NCBI RefSeq assembly: GCF_029227915.1
Contig: NC_079879.1
Coordinates: 34,414,501 to 34,478,500, forward strand
Source of the DNA: Hydractinia symbiolongicarpus
Lineage: Eukaryota; Cnidaria; Hydrozoa; Anthoathecata; Hydractiniidae
Direction: 5' to 3'
Length of the DNA stretch: 64,000 nucleotides
The notes under the pieces: model-generated
The model's input: the letters and a program-made list of their open reading frames with translations, nothing else
Databases searched by the model: none
Told to the model about the DNA's origin: nothing
Part shown: piece by piece, positions 32,641 to 44,900 of the stretch
How the letters are laid out: each line of letters opens with the position of its first letter
How positions within the stretch are numbered: the stretch's first letter is position 1
Position numbers and translations under genes: made by a program

Positions 32641-33347
32641 AAAGTGTTGGAGAAAATGATTCTAGCAATAGCTTTACAGTACACGGTATGTAGCACTCTG
32701 TCTTCTTTCAAATTTATTAAAGTCTTCTTTAGCGATTCTATTATCCAACCTTTCTACTATGTACTCTTTTGTCACTAGCATCAGAATAAACCACTTTTGT
32801 ATCTTAAGGATAAAACCATTACAAAATTTTAAATTATTCTCCCTACTCTTTGTTCTGTTAGCAAAATATTGTCTAAAGCCGAACGTTCAACCACGAATCT
32901 TTGTTATCTATGAATTTATACATTATACATTTATACATTATCCAGGTTAACAAATAACCTGGTTAAATGACCAATTCCTAACCCTATCGATAAAATATGT
33001 CCTACAATTTTTGATAAATTTTTTGTTGTAACGCATCTCTATTGAGGGATAATCTTATCATGGAAAATAAAATTTTGAATTGTTTTTTCGGGTCGTAGAA
33101 TTTCGTATCTCGTCTATCGATTTTAAATTCCAATCATTTAGACTTTTGAAAATGCGTTAACCTAGATTTGTTGATGTTTAAGACAAAACTCCACATTCTA
33201 TATAGCTTTTTGCCCCTGCAATGCCATCGTCTATATAAATTGCAGATCTAATTCCTTTTTATAAAAAAGGTCTTGTGCATTTTGTAAAGACATGCAGATG
33301 GTAACCACAATGGCAAGCATTTATTTTTACATAATTAAAACCACTTT
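32641..33347 (-). pseudogene. DIRS/Ngaro-like relic, right copy, part 2 (RT end)
   Basis: Mirror of 15990-16696, including the IYIDDGI box. It is separated from part 1 by the 3.0 kb insertion. Confidence 0.55.
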
Positions 33348-33865
33348 TTAATCAAGCGTTTTTAAAATATAAATACTATTCTCACATACCTGCTATTACT
33401 TTTAAGTCTTCGTATTTAACTTTTGTGATAGTGATGTGACGATTCAGGTGTCGTAGGTAAATCAAGCGCTTTTTGTTTCTATGACGACAGTCAGTGGATT
33501 AGGCTCAATTAAACTTTTGTTACCTGTTCTATGGAGTTGTTATTGAAAAGCTGTGATACACTTTCCTTAATGAATTGGTGTCTTCTTAAGTTGGGGGCGT
33601 TGCTTTTGGTGCAAAAAGGTGCAGTCCTTTCTTTATTTTGCTATGATTTGATTTAGTCATAGTCTGCGATTCTTAACCTATCCGAGCCCTTTTTGTGCGT
33701 GTTTATTGTATGAGCCGCTTCAAGGCGACGAAATTTTATAACCGACTAAAAATTTTGAAAATACGTGAAATTACGTGTTTTTATTCGTGCTTGAAATCGA
33801 CAGACCCTTTTAAAGTCATATTTGAAGCCATGAAAAGGAGGTTTTAGAAGAAAAGGATAAAAAAA

Positions 33866-34149
33866 CTAGAATTTTCTCTTTTCATTGTGAATAAATCTAT
33901 TAACATAACTAAGTTGATGTATCTGCTCATCAAATGAGTTCTCTATACGTGCAAAGACGCTGTTAGCAGACTTGATCGCCTTTGTAATCCCTGCAGCATC
34001 AAAACCGTTGATAAAAGAATCATTTTGTAGCTTGAGATGGTTGTATGTTTTAAAAATCCGCTGCACATGTAGAGCCTTCAAATCACTTAACTTGAGAGAG
34101 ACTTTGACATTACCAGGTGCAACTCCGTTTGACAACTGCTTGCTTACTC
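33866..34149 (-). pseudogene. DDE-type transposase C-terminal remnant, right copy
   Basis: Mirror of 15188-15471 with identical predicted residues. Confidence 0.4.
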
Positions 34150-34258
34150 ATATGATTTCACTGGGATTGTTCATAACGACGAAAGCTCTGACGAGAGTGA
34201 CTTGAAATAGAAAGTACTGGTACTGAGGTACTAGAAGAGGGAGAAGAAAGCAAAGAAT

Positions 34259-35252
34259 CCCGGCAGAAAAAAATTCTTGCAGCAATGTTGCAGCAACAGT
34301 TACTCCCGATGTTAGAATAACGTTGCATCAAGGTTACTCCTGATGTTAGAATAACGTTGCATGAAGGTTACTCCCGATGTTAGAATGACGTTGCATGAAG
34401 GTTACTCCTGATGTTAGAATAACGTTGCATGAAGGTTACTCCCGATGCTAGAATGACGTTGCATGAAGGTTACTCCCGATGTTAAAATAACGTTGAATGA
34501 AGGTTACTCCCGATGTTAGAATAACGTTGCATGAAGGTTACTCCCGATGTTAAAATAACGTTGAATGAAGGTTACTCCCGATGTTAAAATAACGTTGAAT
34601 GAAGGTTACTCCTGATGTTAGAATAACGTTGCATGAAGGTTACTCCTGATGTTAGAATAACGTTGCATGAAGGTTACTCCCGATGTTAAAATAACGTTGA
34701 ATGAAGGTTACTCCCGATGTTAAAATAACGTTGAATGAAGGTTACTCCTGATGTTAGAATAACGTTGCATGAAGGTTACTCCCGATGCTAGAATGACGTT
34801 GCATGAAGGTTACTCCCGATGTTAAAATAACGTTGAATGAAGGTTACTCCTGATGTTAGAATAACGTTGCATGAAGGTTACTCCTGATGTTAAAATAACG
34901 TTGAATGAAGGTTACTCCCGATGTTAAAATAACGTTGAATGAAGGTTACTCCCGATGTTAGAATAACGTTGCATGAAGGTTACTCCCGATGTTAAAATAA
35001 CGTTGAATGAAGGTTACTCCCGATGTTAAAATAACGTTGAATGAAGGTTACTCCTGACATTAGAATAACGTTGCATGAAGGTCACGAATGGGAATCATCG
35101 TAACACGAAATTGCAACATTGCAGCAACGTTGTAACAACTCAACCTGAAAACAGTTATGCAGCGTCAAAGCGACACAAAATGCAACATATAATGCTGCTA
35201 AGACGTTGTAGAAACAACCTTGAAAATGTTTTTCGCAATTTTTTTAACTGGG
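34259..35252. mobile_element. Possible non-autonomous DNA element with minisatellite, right copy
   Basis: Mirror of 14085-15078, with the same imperfect terminal inverted repeats. Confidence 0.45.
34299..35080. repeat. 34-bp minisatellite, 23 units, right copy
   Basis: The same 23 units in the same order of variants as the left array, read on the other strand. One unit differs by a single base (GCATCAAG near 34326 against GCATGAAG). Confidence 0.95.
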
Positions 35253-35434
35253 AATTATCAACCTTGTTATTTTTTGTTTTTTAATTGAATCGACAGGGAT
35301 ATTCATTAAACATAACCAGCTCGGGTAACATTTTTTGTTCTCTCTTAAGTTTTGTTTTACAATATATTATATAAATAGTATTCGTATCTTGAAAGTGTCA
35401 ATTTGTTTTACAATATATTACATACAAACATATA

Positions 35435-36310
35435 CAGTTGACTCTCTCTATCTCGAACTCGCAAGGGACCAGAAAATTTGTTCGAGATAGAGAAAGTTCG
35501 AGATAGAGAAAAATTGACAAAAATTGGATTTTTTCGTAAAAAACGTATTTTTAACCTTCAGTGTATCGGGAGTTGATAGAGGTCAATGAGAGATGTTAAA
35601 ATGTTAATATTCAATACACAAGACTTCTTTTAAAATAAATACATAAAATAAATTTACAGCTTCATTTAAAGAAATCGGTTATGTCTTTTTGTTTAAGTGA
35701 TGCCACTCTGTCTTCAGTATACATTTTTTCGAATTTGGAGATAAGCATTTGCATTTCATTGCCTTTTTCGCAACACATTGCTAGATCTTTCAAAAGATCA
35801 ATACTACACTCGACTTTTGATCTTGATGGTTTTTCGACAACTATATCAAATGAATCATCCTCCATGTCACTGCCATCGTCTTCATCGTATTCCTTTCTCG
35901 ATTTCCCGAATTATTTGACATTTTTGAATTAAAAAAACGTTATTGAGTTTTCTTTTTAAAGCCGACATCTTCACCTCAAGAAGGTTTCTGGTTCAAAACA
36001 CTGTAAACAATGTTTTGTGAGTGACTTTAGAATTCGAACGTCAAACATTTTCGTTCGAAAATGGAACATTTTAATTCGATTTTTAGTGTAAATAGGTTCT
36101 TAAATCCGGAAAAGTTCGAGATAGAGAGAGAAACAGTCAGACGGGACCGAGATTTTGGTTCGAGATAGAGAGGTATTCGAGATAGAGAGGTTCGAGATAA
36201 AGAGAGGAAAATAGCTTAGAGCCTACACAAATGTCCAAGGGACCGAGACTTTGGTTCGAGATGGAGAGATGTTCGAGATAGAGGGTAGTCGAGATAGAGA
36301 GAGTCAACTG
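35435..36310 (-). mobile_element. Internally deleted pogo/Tigger-like DNA transposon, right copy
   Basis: Mirror of 13027-13902, with the same terminal inverted repeats and TA flanks. The broken transposase frame (35662-35968) has one residue change from the left copy (Ile to Met). Confidence 0.85.
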
Positions 36311-37476
36311 TACATACATACAAATAACATTTTTACATATAAATATATAATTATACACATAAAACTACAACTTCCTTTTCATACATAGAAGTATAACCGT
36401 TAACAGGAACATTATTGTGTCGCCTATTGACTCTTTGGTAGTTAAGATTCTTTCTCCAACTCGAGAAACCCTTTTTTGTTTTCATGTTTTCCTTAAATTG
36501 ACATACCTTATTCTCGCAAAATATATGTTCTCGCGAAAATTAATTCCTTTAAGTCATGCCACAATGGACCCGGACTACTGCAAACTCAAAATCAAGTTCT
36601 TGGTTTAAGCTATGATTCTTTTTCCGAAACGCTTGACTCGAGCAGTACCCTTTTCTTATTTCCAAGTTTTTCTTTACTTCCAATTTTTTCAAGTATATTT
36701 TTCTTCCTCCTTCCAGCACCGCCTTCTTGATCCGGAGCATACCGGAGAAAACTTTGAATGCGTTCCTTGATTTTGCCAACAGTACAATCCTTATGATTTG
36801 CTGTAATAGCCCCTAAAGATAGATTATAATGTTGAGATTTCCGTAGATCACGCGGTCATTCTTGGTATTTTAGTGTGTTGACTACTTAATAACTATCGCG
36901 CTTGTCTCAGTATTCAAGAATTGATAGATTCTGTCTGTTGTGATCTACTAAACAAAGAAAGTCGAGAAAAAAATTGCTAATCATTTGTCTACTTGGAACG
37001 AGTGTTAAAACCACAAGGGTTGTTCTTGTTATCTGTTTCTTGTATCCCTTTAATAGAAGCACATTTTCAAAACTGAAGCCTTGCTCTAACTTTTCCTTTT
37101 TTACGTGACTAAAGATATGAGAAACATTTGTTGCACAATCAGTCGTAAGTGTAGAGGAGAGAGGTAAGCATACGTCAAATTTTACTAAAGTACATTTACC
37201 CTGGATGCTCGATTAAGTGCTCTCTCCCCATCCTTCTTTGTAACTACTTTTACAAGCGTCCACTCTCAAATAAGCGCCCTCTCAAATAAGCATTCGCCTT
37301 TTTTTATAACTACTTTTATAAACACCCCTCTTAAATTGGCACTCAGTGCGGCGGTTATTGAAATGATTACTAGACCCAAAAGGGTCGCTTACTAAACTAT
37401 TTCGGAAATTAGAAAACTCGAACTTTTCCTTCAAAACAGCTTTATATTTTCATAAAAATTACGACACGTTTTATTT

Positions 37477-39819
37477 TTGACATGTTTCGACAATTTCGAA
37501 AAGTTATCATACAAAGTTGAAAAGAAGAATTTGGATTTAACTTTCTTAAGAAACTGTCAGTCATTTAATGTTACACCGAAGTTTTTATGTTTTAATTTAC
37601 CACACACCAATTTTAATGATGGGCGATTAATACGTAAACGCTTACTGAAAAGTGCCATTCACAAAGGAGAAAAAGAACGAATCAAGTTAGGAAAAGATTA
37701 TGTAAATCACGTCCAATCTCTTAGTGATACCTTGAATTCTATAGATTTCTATATTTTACGGAAAGCAGCCGAGAAAAGTGTTGAAAAAAGTATTAGAAAA
37801 TGCATTTTTACCCAAGAGAAGAAACTTAGAAGTCTAACTAAAAACGTCGCACCACCGTTTACAGCAGACGAAATTGTCACCAATTTATCTTCGTACAATT
37901 TGCTTGATGATGAGAGTGAAATTTTAAAAAATGGTCTGTCTTTTGCCATTCCACCACTAACACTTAGGAAAACAGATGTGTTTGTTTCGTTTGAAAGGAT
38001 TTATCGATTTATGTCCTCAAATTTGAAAGATAAAAATGATGATAATCTTTTAAAGTCCAGCCTATCACATATTGCGAACAGTTATTACCACGATTACCGA
38101 CCCAGTCGCGAAGTTATCAAAAAACATGGTATCCTGAAAAAGTTGAAGAAAAACAATATTGTTATTTTAAAGCCGGACAAGGGAAATGGGATAGTAATCT
38201 TAGACAGAAAGGATTATGAAAAAGGCATCTTGGATATCATTTTAGATACTACTAAATTTAAAAAACTCGACGAAGATCCAACATTGAAGAGAGAAGGACA
38301 GTTACAACGTTTTCTTAGGAATTTAAAGAAAAAAGGTTTTTTTAGTGACAAAGTGTACAACGATATATATCCCAGTGGTTCTCAACCGGCCAGAATATAC
38401 GGCCTTCCTAAAATGCATAAATCTTTTGAAAATTTACCTAAATTTAGGCCTATTATATCTTCTATAGGCACATGCAACTATCAACTTGCCAAGTTTTTAG
38501 GTGGTTTATTATCTGATGTAATTCCCAAGGATTACTGTACTGCAGATACTTTCACTTTCGTTGAGGAATTAAAAAAGGTGAGTAAATCCGACAAGTTTAT
38601 GGTTTCTTTTGATGTTTGTAGTCTTTTCACGAACATACCATTGAATGAAACATTAGATCTTGCAGTTCAACTTGTAATTGCCGGAAATCGTAAACTCAAA
38701 ATCACAAAATCTGAACTAAAACAATTATTCGTTTTTGCAACGTCATCCTCGAATTTTTTGTTCAATAATGAAATGTATGAACAGGTCGATGGTGTTGCCA
38801 TGGGCTCGCCGCTGGCACCTATTTTAGCGAATCTTTTCATGGGCGTTAAAGAAAAGGAATGGATAAAAAATTACTCGGGTTGTGGTCCAACATACTACCG
38901 TAGATATGTGGATGACATCTTTGCTTTATTTAACGATGAAAGTGAAGCTTTGGCCTTTTTTGAATACTTGAATCAGAGACACCCTAATATAAAATTTACC
39001 TTAGAAAAACAAGTTGATGGTAAACTTCCTTTTCTTGACATTTTAATTGAGAACACCAGTGACAAATTTTATACTTCTGTGTTCCATAAGTCAACCTATA
39101 CTGGCCTTTTAACTAATTATTTTAGTTTCACTCCCAAAATATATAAAATAGGTCTCAATAAAACACTAATTGACAGGACTTTCAAAATTAACAACAGTTG
39201 GAAACACTTTGACATTAATATTAAGGCTCTGACTGAAATTTTGAGAAAAAACTTTTTTCATACAAAACTGGTAAACCACCATATTTCAAATTACCTTGAT
39301 AAGAATTTTTCTACAGCTGTCACTGCAGAGACAACTAATGTATTAGAAAAGAGGTATTTTAAATTGCCTTTTATTGGCAAGTACTCTATTACTGCCAAAG
39401 AAAAAGTCAATCAACTTGTCAATAAGATGTGTAAAGAAATCAATGTGTGCCTCGTTTTTAAGTCGTGTAAAATTAAAGATTATTTTTCTTGCAAGGACCG
39501 AGTTCCTGAATCTTTTAAATCTGGACTTGTGTATAAATTTGTTTGTGCTAGTTGTAATGCTAGCTATGTGGGTGAAACCACCAGGCACATTTCTAGTAGA
39601 GTTAAGGAACATTTGAAAACTGATAAAAACTCACAAATATTTAAGCATATGCAGTCAAATCTTAACTGCAAATTACTATGTAACGAAAATTGTTTTTCTA
39701 TTTTGGATCATGCAGACACTGATTGGCAGAGGAAACTCAAAGAGGGTATGCATATTTCTTGGTTGAAACCAGACCTCAATAAACAAGTTAAGCATTGCAT
39801 CATCAATTTATCCGTTTAA
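37477..39819 (+). CDS. Penelope-like RT with GIY-YIG endonuclease, right copy
   Basis: The same 780-codon frame as the left copy, with two changes: Ile to Asn in the segment after the TYTGLLTNYFSF motif, and Pro to His about 38 residues later. All catalytic motifs (SFDVCSLFTNIP, YVDD, GIY-YIG region) are kept. As on the left, there is no ATG near the start: the frame opens at about 37456 and the first listed codon is TTG. Confidence 0.9.
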   Translation: MTCFDNFEKLSYKVEKKNLDLTFLRNCQSFNVTPKFLCFNLPHTNFNDGRLIRKRLLKSAIHKGEKERIKLGKDYVNHVQSLSDTLNSIDFYILRKAAEKSVEKSIRKCIFTQEKKLRSLTKNVAPPFTADEIVTNLSSYNLLDDESEILKNGLSFAIPPLTLRKTDVFVSFERIYRFMSSNLKDKNDDNLLKSSLSHIANSYYHDYRPSREVIKKHGILKKLKKNNIVILKPDKGNGIVILDRKDYEKGILDIILDTTKFKKLDEDPTLKREGQLQRFLRNLKKKGFFSDKVYNDIYPSGSQPARIYGLPKMHKSFENLPKFRPIISSIGTCNYQLAKFLGGLLSDVIPKDYCTADTFTFVEELKKVSKSDKFMVSFDVCSLFTNIPLNETLDLAVQLVIAGNRKLKITKSELKQLFVFATSSSNFLFNNEMYEQVDGVAMGSPLAPILANLFMGVKEKEWIKNYSGCGPTYYRRYVDDIFALFNDESEALAFFEYLNQRHPNIKFTLEKQVDGKLPFLDILIENTSDKFYTSVFHKSTYTGLLTNYFSFTPKIYKIGLNKTLIDRTFKINNSWKHFDINIKALTEILRKNFFHTKLVNHHISNYLDKNFSTAVTAETTNVLEKRYFKLPFIGKYSITAKEKVNQLVNKMCKEINVCLVFKSCKIKDYFSCKDRVPESFKSGLVYKFVCASCNASYVGETTRHISSRVKEHLKTDKNSQIFKHMQSNLNCKLLCNENCFSILDHADTDWQRKLKEGMHISWLKPDLNKQVKHCIINLSV

Positions 39820-40119
39820 TTTTATGTTTTGTATTAGCCGTTTGTTCAATATCGTTTTTGTTACTCAGATATTGATTTAGCATTTTAAATTCATTTAATA
39901 AATTAAAAAATTGTACTTTTGGGAAATATTTAATTGTCTTATACAAATTGTGTATATAAATTTTATTTAACTAACTTTTGTTAGTTTATCTAATATTATT
40001 TTGTCAACATGGATTAGCTTGTGTATAATTCATATAAATTGTACTTTTGGGAAATATTTAAATAACTTTCGAAAAAATTTTTGTATAAAGAGTGTATGTA
40101 TCAACTTTTGTATAATATT

Positions 40120-40167
40120 CTGAAGATGACTTTGGTAAGTCGAAACATGTCAAAAATAAAACGTGTC
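40120..40167 (+). ncRNA. Hammerhead-ribozyme-like core, right copy
   Basis: Identical to the left core: CTGAAGA, a 5-bp stem II with a TGGT loop, GAAA, stem III, and a GTC cleavage triplet ending at 40167. Confidence 0.6.
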
Positions 40168-40865
40168 GTAATTTTTATGAAAATACTTTGCAATCTTGTG
40201 TTGCTACGAAGTTTTGGAAATATAATAGCTTTATATTTAAAATAATCTGCAGCACAAACACAGCATTACGGAGATGTATGCAGTCATAGGGAAGCTAATA
40301 TGGATGAGAATATGTGTCGACATTGCCAAAAAAAGTGGGAAGGATACAAAAAAGAAGAATGGCTTCAGTGTCTCATTATTTAAAAATGTTTCGAACTCTT
40401 CAAGTTATTAGGTGTATTTTCATTACCATATCTTGACAGCTTCATTGCTTGCTTACTTTTTTCATTTGAAAATTCGATTCCATTAATCGTATGTTCTTGT
40501 GATTGTGGATAAATTCTGTAAAAAGTCTGTCAGATGAATTTTTCTCTGCACCAATAATAATTGCGGACATACTCACAGAAGGAATTGTTAATTTCTCAAA
40601 AGTACACGGAGGAAAGAATTTTTAAAGTTTCAAAAGGAATCATTTTAAAAATCTTTGCCTACTGTTGCAAAACTCGTACGTCCGACAACGTTCGTCCAAC
40701 AGTACAGTTAGAGACATACATCGTACCAATCTTTGCTTCTGAGTTAACCTGACACCATACAGCGCTTATCAGCGTTGATAGTAAGGCTTTTGTGCACTTA
40801 TCGAAGGGGGCGGTTATCAACGGGTGTGCTTACAATCGGCTTTTTAAGGTTTAGTATTAGCAAAA

Positions 40866-41036
40866 TCAGGAGAAAGCAGAGATGATAGCATCTAATGTTT
40901 TAATGTACAGTGAGATGCAATCTTGATCTGTTATATTTTTTATTTTTACTTTAATTTTTAGCTTGGGCTCCTGTTTAACCAGAATTGTCTTTCTTCTCAT
41001 AAAAATAAAGAGAACGAAAACACATCTCCACCTCAT
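40866..41036 (-). CDS. Possible small protein with hydrophobic N-terminus, right copy
   Basis: Mirror of 8301-8471, including the upstream TATAAAAG. It has the same low support as the left copy. Confidence 0.22.
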   Translation of the reverse strand: MRWRCVFVLFIFMRRKTILVKQEPKLKIKVKIKNITDQDCISLYIKTLDAIISAFS

Positions 41037-41831
41037 TGCTATGTAAAACGTTCACTGACAAATCACAATTATAAAACTTGGCACAGGCTTTTCTGAACAT
41101 ATTATAACCAGAAGATTTGCAGCAGGGAAATCTTTTTGCGCATTAAGTGTCGTTTCCATTTGACCACTCTAGCGTAAAAAGCTGACGAGCTTTTCTGGAG
41201 CGTGCGCACTAACGGTCGTTAAAAAGTCAACGTCTTTTATAGATATGTGAAGGTAAAATATTTTAATGAGCTAGAACAGCGAAACAGTCCGATAAAGGTC
41301 AGTGAGACTGTTTAGTGAAGGACACCAACTGGCAAAGGATAAGAATATTTAGGACTAGCGAAAAACATTAATTTCACATGTGCATTATGTTGAGCAAAAT
41401 CAAAGTAATTAAATATTTGCATTACAAATCTCAAGTCCCCAGATACACGTTTTAACTTGTATTTATCTTATCTTCTTGGCTGTTGATTGCAAAAACGATA
41501 TACAATCTTGTTGAAATCCCTCTTTTTTACAGAAAAATATATGAGCTTTGTTTTGCTGCTAGACTAAAGTATTAATCATCCAAAATAAAGTTTTTTTAGA
41601 ATGTGCAACAATGTGGAATAAGTTCGATATAACAATTGTGCCTTAATGTTATGGTGAGATAACCAGGTCATTATGTAGCCTAAGAAGGTGATCTCTTAAA
41701 TAGAAATCTACTGCAGGCAATTTTCTGTAGAATAAAAACTTGCAAGTAGCTAAAGAAATTATGCAAATAGGTTTCTTCGTCTTTTTTTTACGTGATTTAA
41801 ATAATTACATCGTTTGGGTGATAACAAAATA

Positions 41832-42707
41832 TTAATGCGACATTGAAAAATGTCGCCTGATACTATTGTACGTTCTTTTCCATGAGGAAGGATGAAACAA
41901 GATATAGATAAACGCATCTGAAGAAAATCCAAAGTAGTATATAAATGGCAGCAATCTATCCAATAGACTGTGGACAGGTCGTTTTAGTATGTAACTGAAG
42001 AAATAAATCAGATCTGGAACAATGACAAACAAAATGAAAGTTATTATTAACAGTGTAGGTACTACGAAACCTCTCATTTTTCTAACTCTCTTTCTTCTGT
42101 TTTGGGTCCCAGTGTTGATGCAACATTCTGTCATGTCGAATCTTACCGACGTTGAAAGTCTCTGTAAACGATTCTTGCGTATTAACTTTAAGACATAACT
42201 GTAAGTAAATGTAGCAACAATAAGAAAGATCAGTTCCGCAATAGGAAAATAATATACGTAACAAAATTTAAAGAATTCCTCTATAGTAATGCTCTGTTGA
42301 ATGACAATGGATATTACGCTGACGAAAAAACTAACCAACCAAACGAAGCACATTAAGTGTCTAGAACGTTTTCCATTCCAGAAAATAGGATAACGTATAT
42401 TCAAATATACTTCAAAGAATCTATCCGCAGTTAGTATGATCATAATAAGGTAGTAAGCTAGGATGCAACCTGTATTTTGAACTAATATCATATAAAAGTC
42501 AATTTTTTGTGAAGTTTTTAGAGCGAATAAGCGTCTTAACAGTCCAATTCCAGCAATTAAGATTTCTGATAAACTCAAATTGATTAGGAATAACCTTTGA
42601 CTTTCACTAACTCTTCGACATTTTCGCTGCAACAGCCAAACCACAGCAATTATATGCAAAACGACGACAAGTATAATAATTATAAATTGTAGTAAAGACC
42701 AGTTCAT
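41832..42707 (-). CDS. Divergent rhodopsin-like 7TM receptor, right copy, intronless
   Basis: 291 residues with the same layout as the left copy. Seven substitutions: I128F, A135V, V160I, I192M, D198N, I211M and W290S (left to right). Most are conservative and sit in membrane helices or the third intracellular loop. DRF, the TM6 Pro and SDAFIY are unchanged. The open frame despite nucleotide divergence suggests that both copies have been under constraint or that the duplication is not old. Confidence 0.8.
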   Translation of the reverse strand: MNWSLLQFIIIILVVVLHIIAVVWLLQRKCRRVSESQRLFLINLSLSEILIAGIGLLRRLFALKTSQKIDFYMILVQNTGCILAYYLIMIILTADRFFEVYLNIRYPIFWNGKRSRHLMCFVWLVSFFVSVISIVIQQSITIEEFFKFCYVYYFPIAELIFLIVATFTYSYVLKLIRKNRLQRLSTSVRFDMTECCINTGTQNRRKRVRKMRGFVVPTLLIITFILFVIVPDLIYFFSYILKRPVHSLLDRLLPFIYYFGFSSDAFIYILFHPSSWKRTYNSIRRHFSMSH

Positions 42708-43344
42708 TTTGAACCAGTTGAACTGTCAGTTTTCGCAATAAAGTAATTGTAGAGCTACCAGCTAGTTCGTCATTTTTAAATAAACAATATGACGATGGCG
42801 GAATTTTCTACCTTGTTTACGTCTGATGAGTTTAATCGTCAACTAAAAAGAAGAAAGAATGAAGCCACGTCTGAATAGCGCTTACTTCGTCTTATTGAGC
42901 TGAGAAGTAAATATTTTGAAAAATATCAGGTTTAAATTATTTGATCGCTTAATAAGCCCTTTTTTATTGTGGCTTAATATTTTTATTTCAAGTAAGTTTT
43001 TCTTCATCTTTTTCCTTTTTTTTCATTTTCCTGTTCGTGTTTTGTAATTGAAATGCAGTAATAGTGTACTTAAAACAGTGATATGAGAAACATCTGCTTG
43101 AACATGTAAATCATAATGCTTTCCTGCGTTGCTTTTCTTAGGCTTTCGAAATGTGTTTTATTCATTACTATATTTGTTTGTGCCAAGTGATCTTTATTCA
43201 GTAGAGTGTTAGTTTAGTTGGGAATAAGAGTTCCAAAATAAAGGCGGACATTTAATATGCGTAGAATAAGGTCCCCTCGAACAAATAATCATGTTAGCTT
43301 CAAGTTGGAATCTGGAAAATTTAGGCAGCTTTAGATTGATATAC

Positions 43345-44900
43345 CTTTTTTTATTTTTTTTTTATTTTACACAATCTTTATACAGGATAAGTATTTCAAT
43401 ATTTACAACATTGCTATTAATAACAGCCTGTTAAAATATATAACTTTAAAAAGTACTAAAAAAAAAGATAGAAATTAACAGCTATAGTAGTATGTTAACA
43501 ATTCAGACTCTCAAAAAAAAAACTTTAAAAACTTAATCTAGATAAAATTAAAAGATAGAAACTATTAGTTCAATTATATAAATTAAAAACTTTCTTTTAG
43601 AAATCATTAAAATTTTCTGTTTTCCGAATTTTAATCGGAAGTTCATTATAGTAGTTGGCACCCATACAGAAAGAAACAGACATGGCGCACTACAATTTCC
43701 TTGATGGAATTTTCAGCATGCAGCCATTATTTATTGTTTCCCGATCATGGGATCTCATATCTTTTTAAATACTGGATGAAATTCCTTGAAATTTTGTGGC
43801 ATTTCCTGACTTTTATTGGAATTTGAGAAAATAAATAAAAAAAATTCTAAATATTGTTTTGCCAATGTCACTTTGTCCTTTATTGACAGGTGGTCATATC
43901 AACTTTTGCTGTAGTGCTAAAAATAAATGTTTTCTAAACTAACCAGTCGTATAAATATGTTATTATGTATATGATAGTGACAAAAAGTCATCATACAATA
44001 TCGAAATGCATACTGTGTAATTTACAGACCGGAATATTGGTAATATACAGACCGGAATATTTGTATTTTCCTATTTCTCTATTTCTATTGTCATATGATG
44101 ACGTCATAGGTAATTTTATCACATGGCAATCCAAATTGTCTTGATTGAGTAGTTACTACCATAAGTGCTAATAAATATAACAAGTTTTCATCCATGACAG
44201 CTACTAAACCTAAAGTTTTCAAATAATGGTTTTTCAAAATAATGTATTGAAGATTTGAATTTTGATCGATTTCTATTTTCTCCATGGAGAAATCCTTTGT
44301 TTTTATGCCACCTGTTAATGTTCCTAAAAATATCTCACATTTTTATATTACTTTTTTAATGACTAGTACTGTAAATAGTTTTAAAAAAGATAAAAAAACA
44401 AGATTTCCAAGAAAGACATATTTTCTTCAACCATTGTCTCATTATGACGTCATCACTTCCTGTGATGACATGTCAACCCAAATATTTTATCACTAATTAA
44501 GTCACAAGATAAGTGTCGTCCCTTAAAACCAAACAGAACAAAAGTTACGGCCCGAAAAAAACCCATACCAAATAGGGTTAACGTGGTCGCCAGTTTGTCA
44601 ATAGATTGAAGTTTCTGCAACTGTGTTTGGGTCAAATTGGGATTAATAGCATAATTGAAGGTAACACAGGGCAAAATCATTCCACGAAAGATCTTATTCA
44701 TTGTTGGTTTGTCGAGATAATTGCGCAAAGAAAAAAGCAAACGTAATTTTGACATGGTTTTTTGTACATTTTATCAAAGTTGGTGGACATTGATAGGGAA
44801 CTATCCAAGATTGTCCCTAAGCACTTGTACGATTGTGTATTTTGTATTTCTTCACTATCGTACTACAACGAAAGATCTTAGATCCACATTTAGTTTTTAG
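43345..44900 (-). mobile_element. Non-LTR retrotransposon (LINE) relic, right copy
   Basis: Mirror of 4468-5995. This copy keeps about 30 bp near 44865-44895 that the left copy lacks, and has residue changes in the readable RT tail (DKPTMNK against DKPIMNK), so the arms are visibly diverged here. Confidence 0.6.

Larger units (their letters stand above)
37445..40185 (+). mobile_element. Penelope-like retroelement, right copy
   Basis: Mirror of 9152-11892. It has no separate target duplication relative to the left copy, so it was copied with the arm and not inserted twice. Confidence 0.85.
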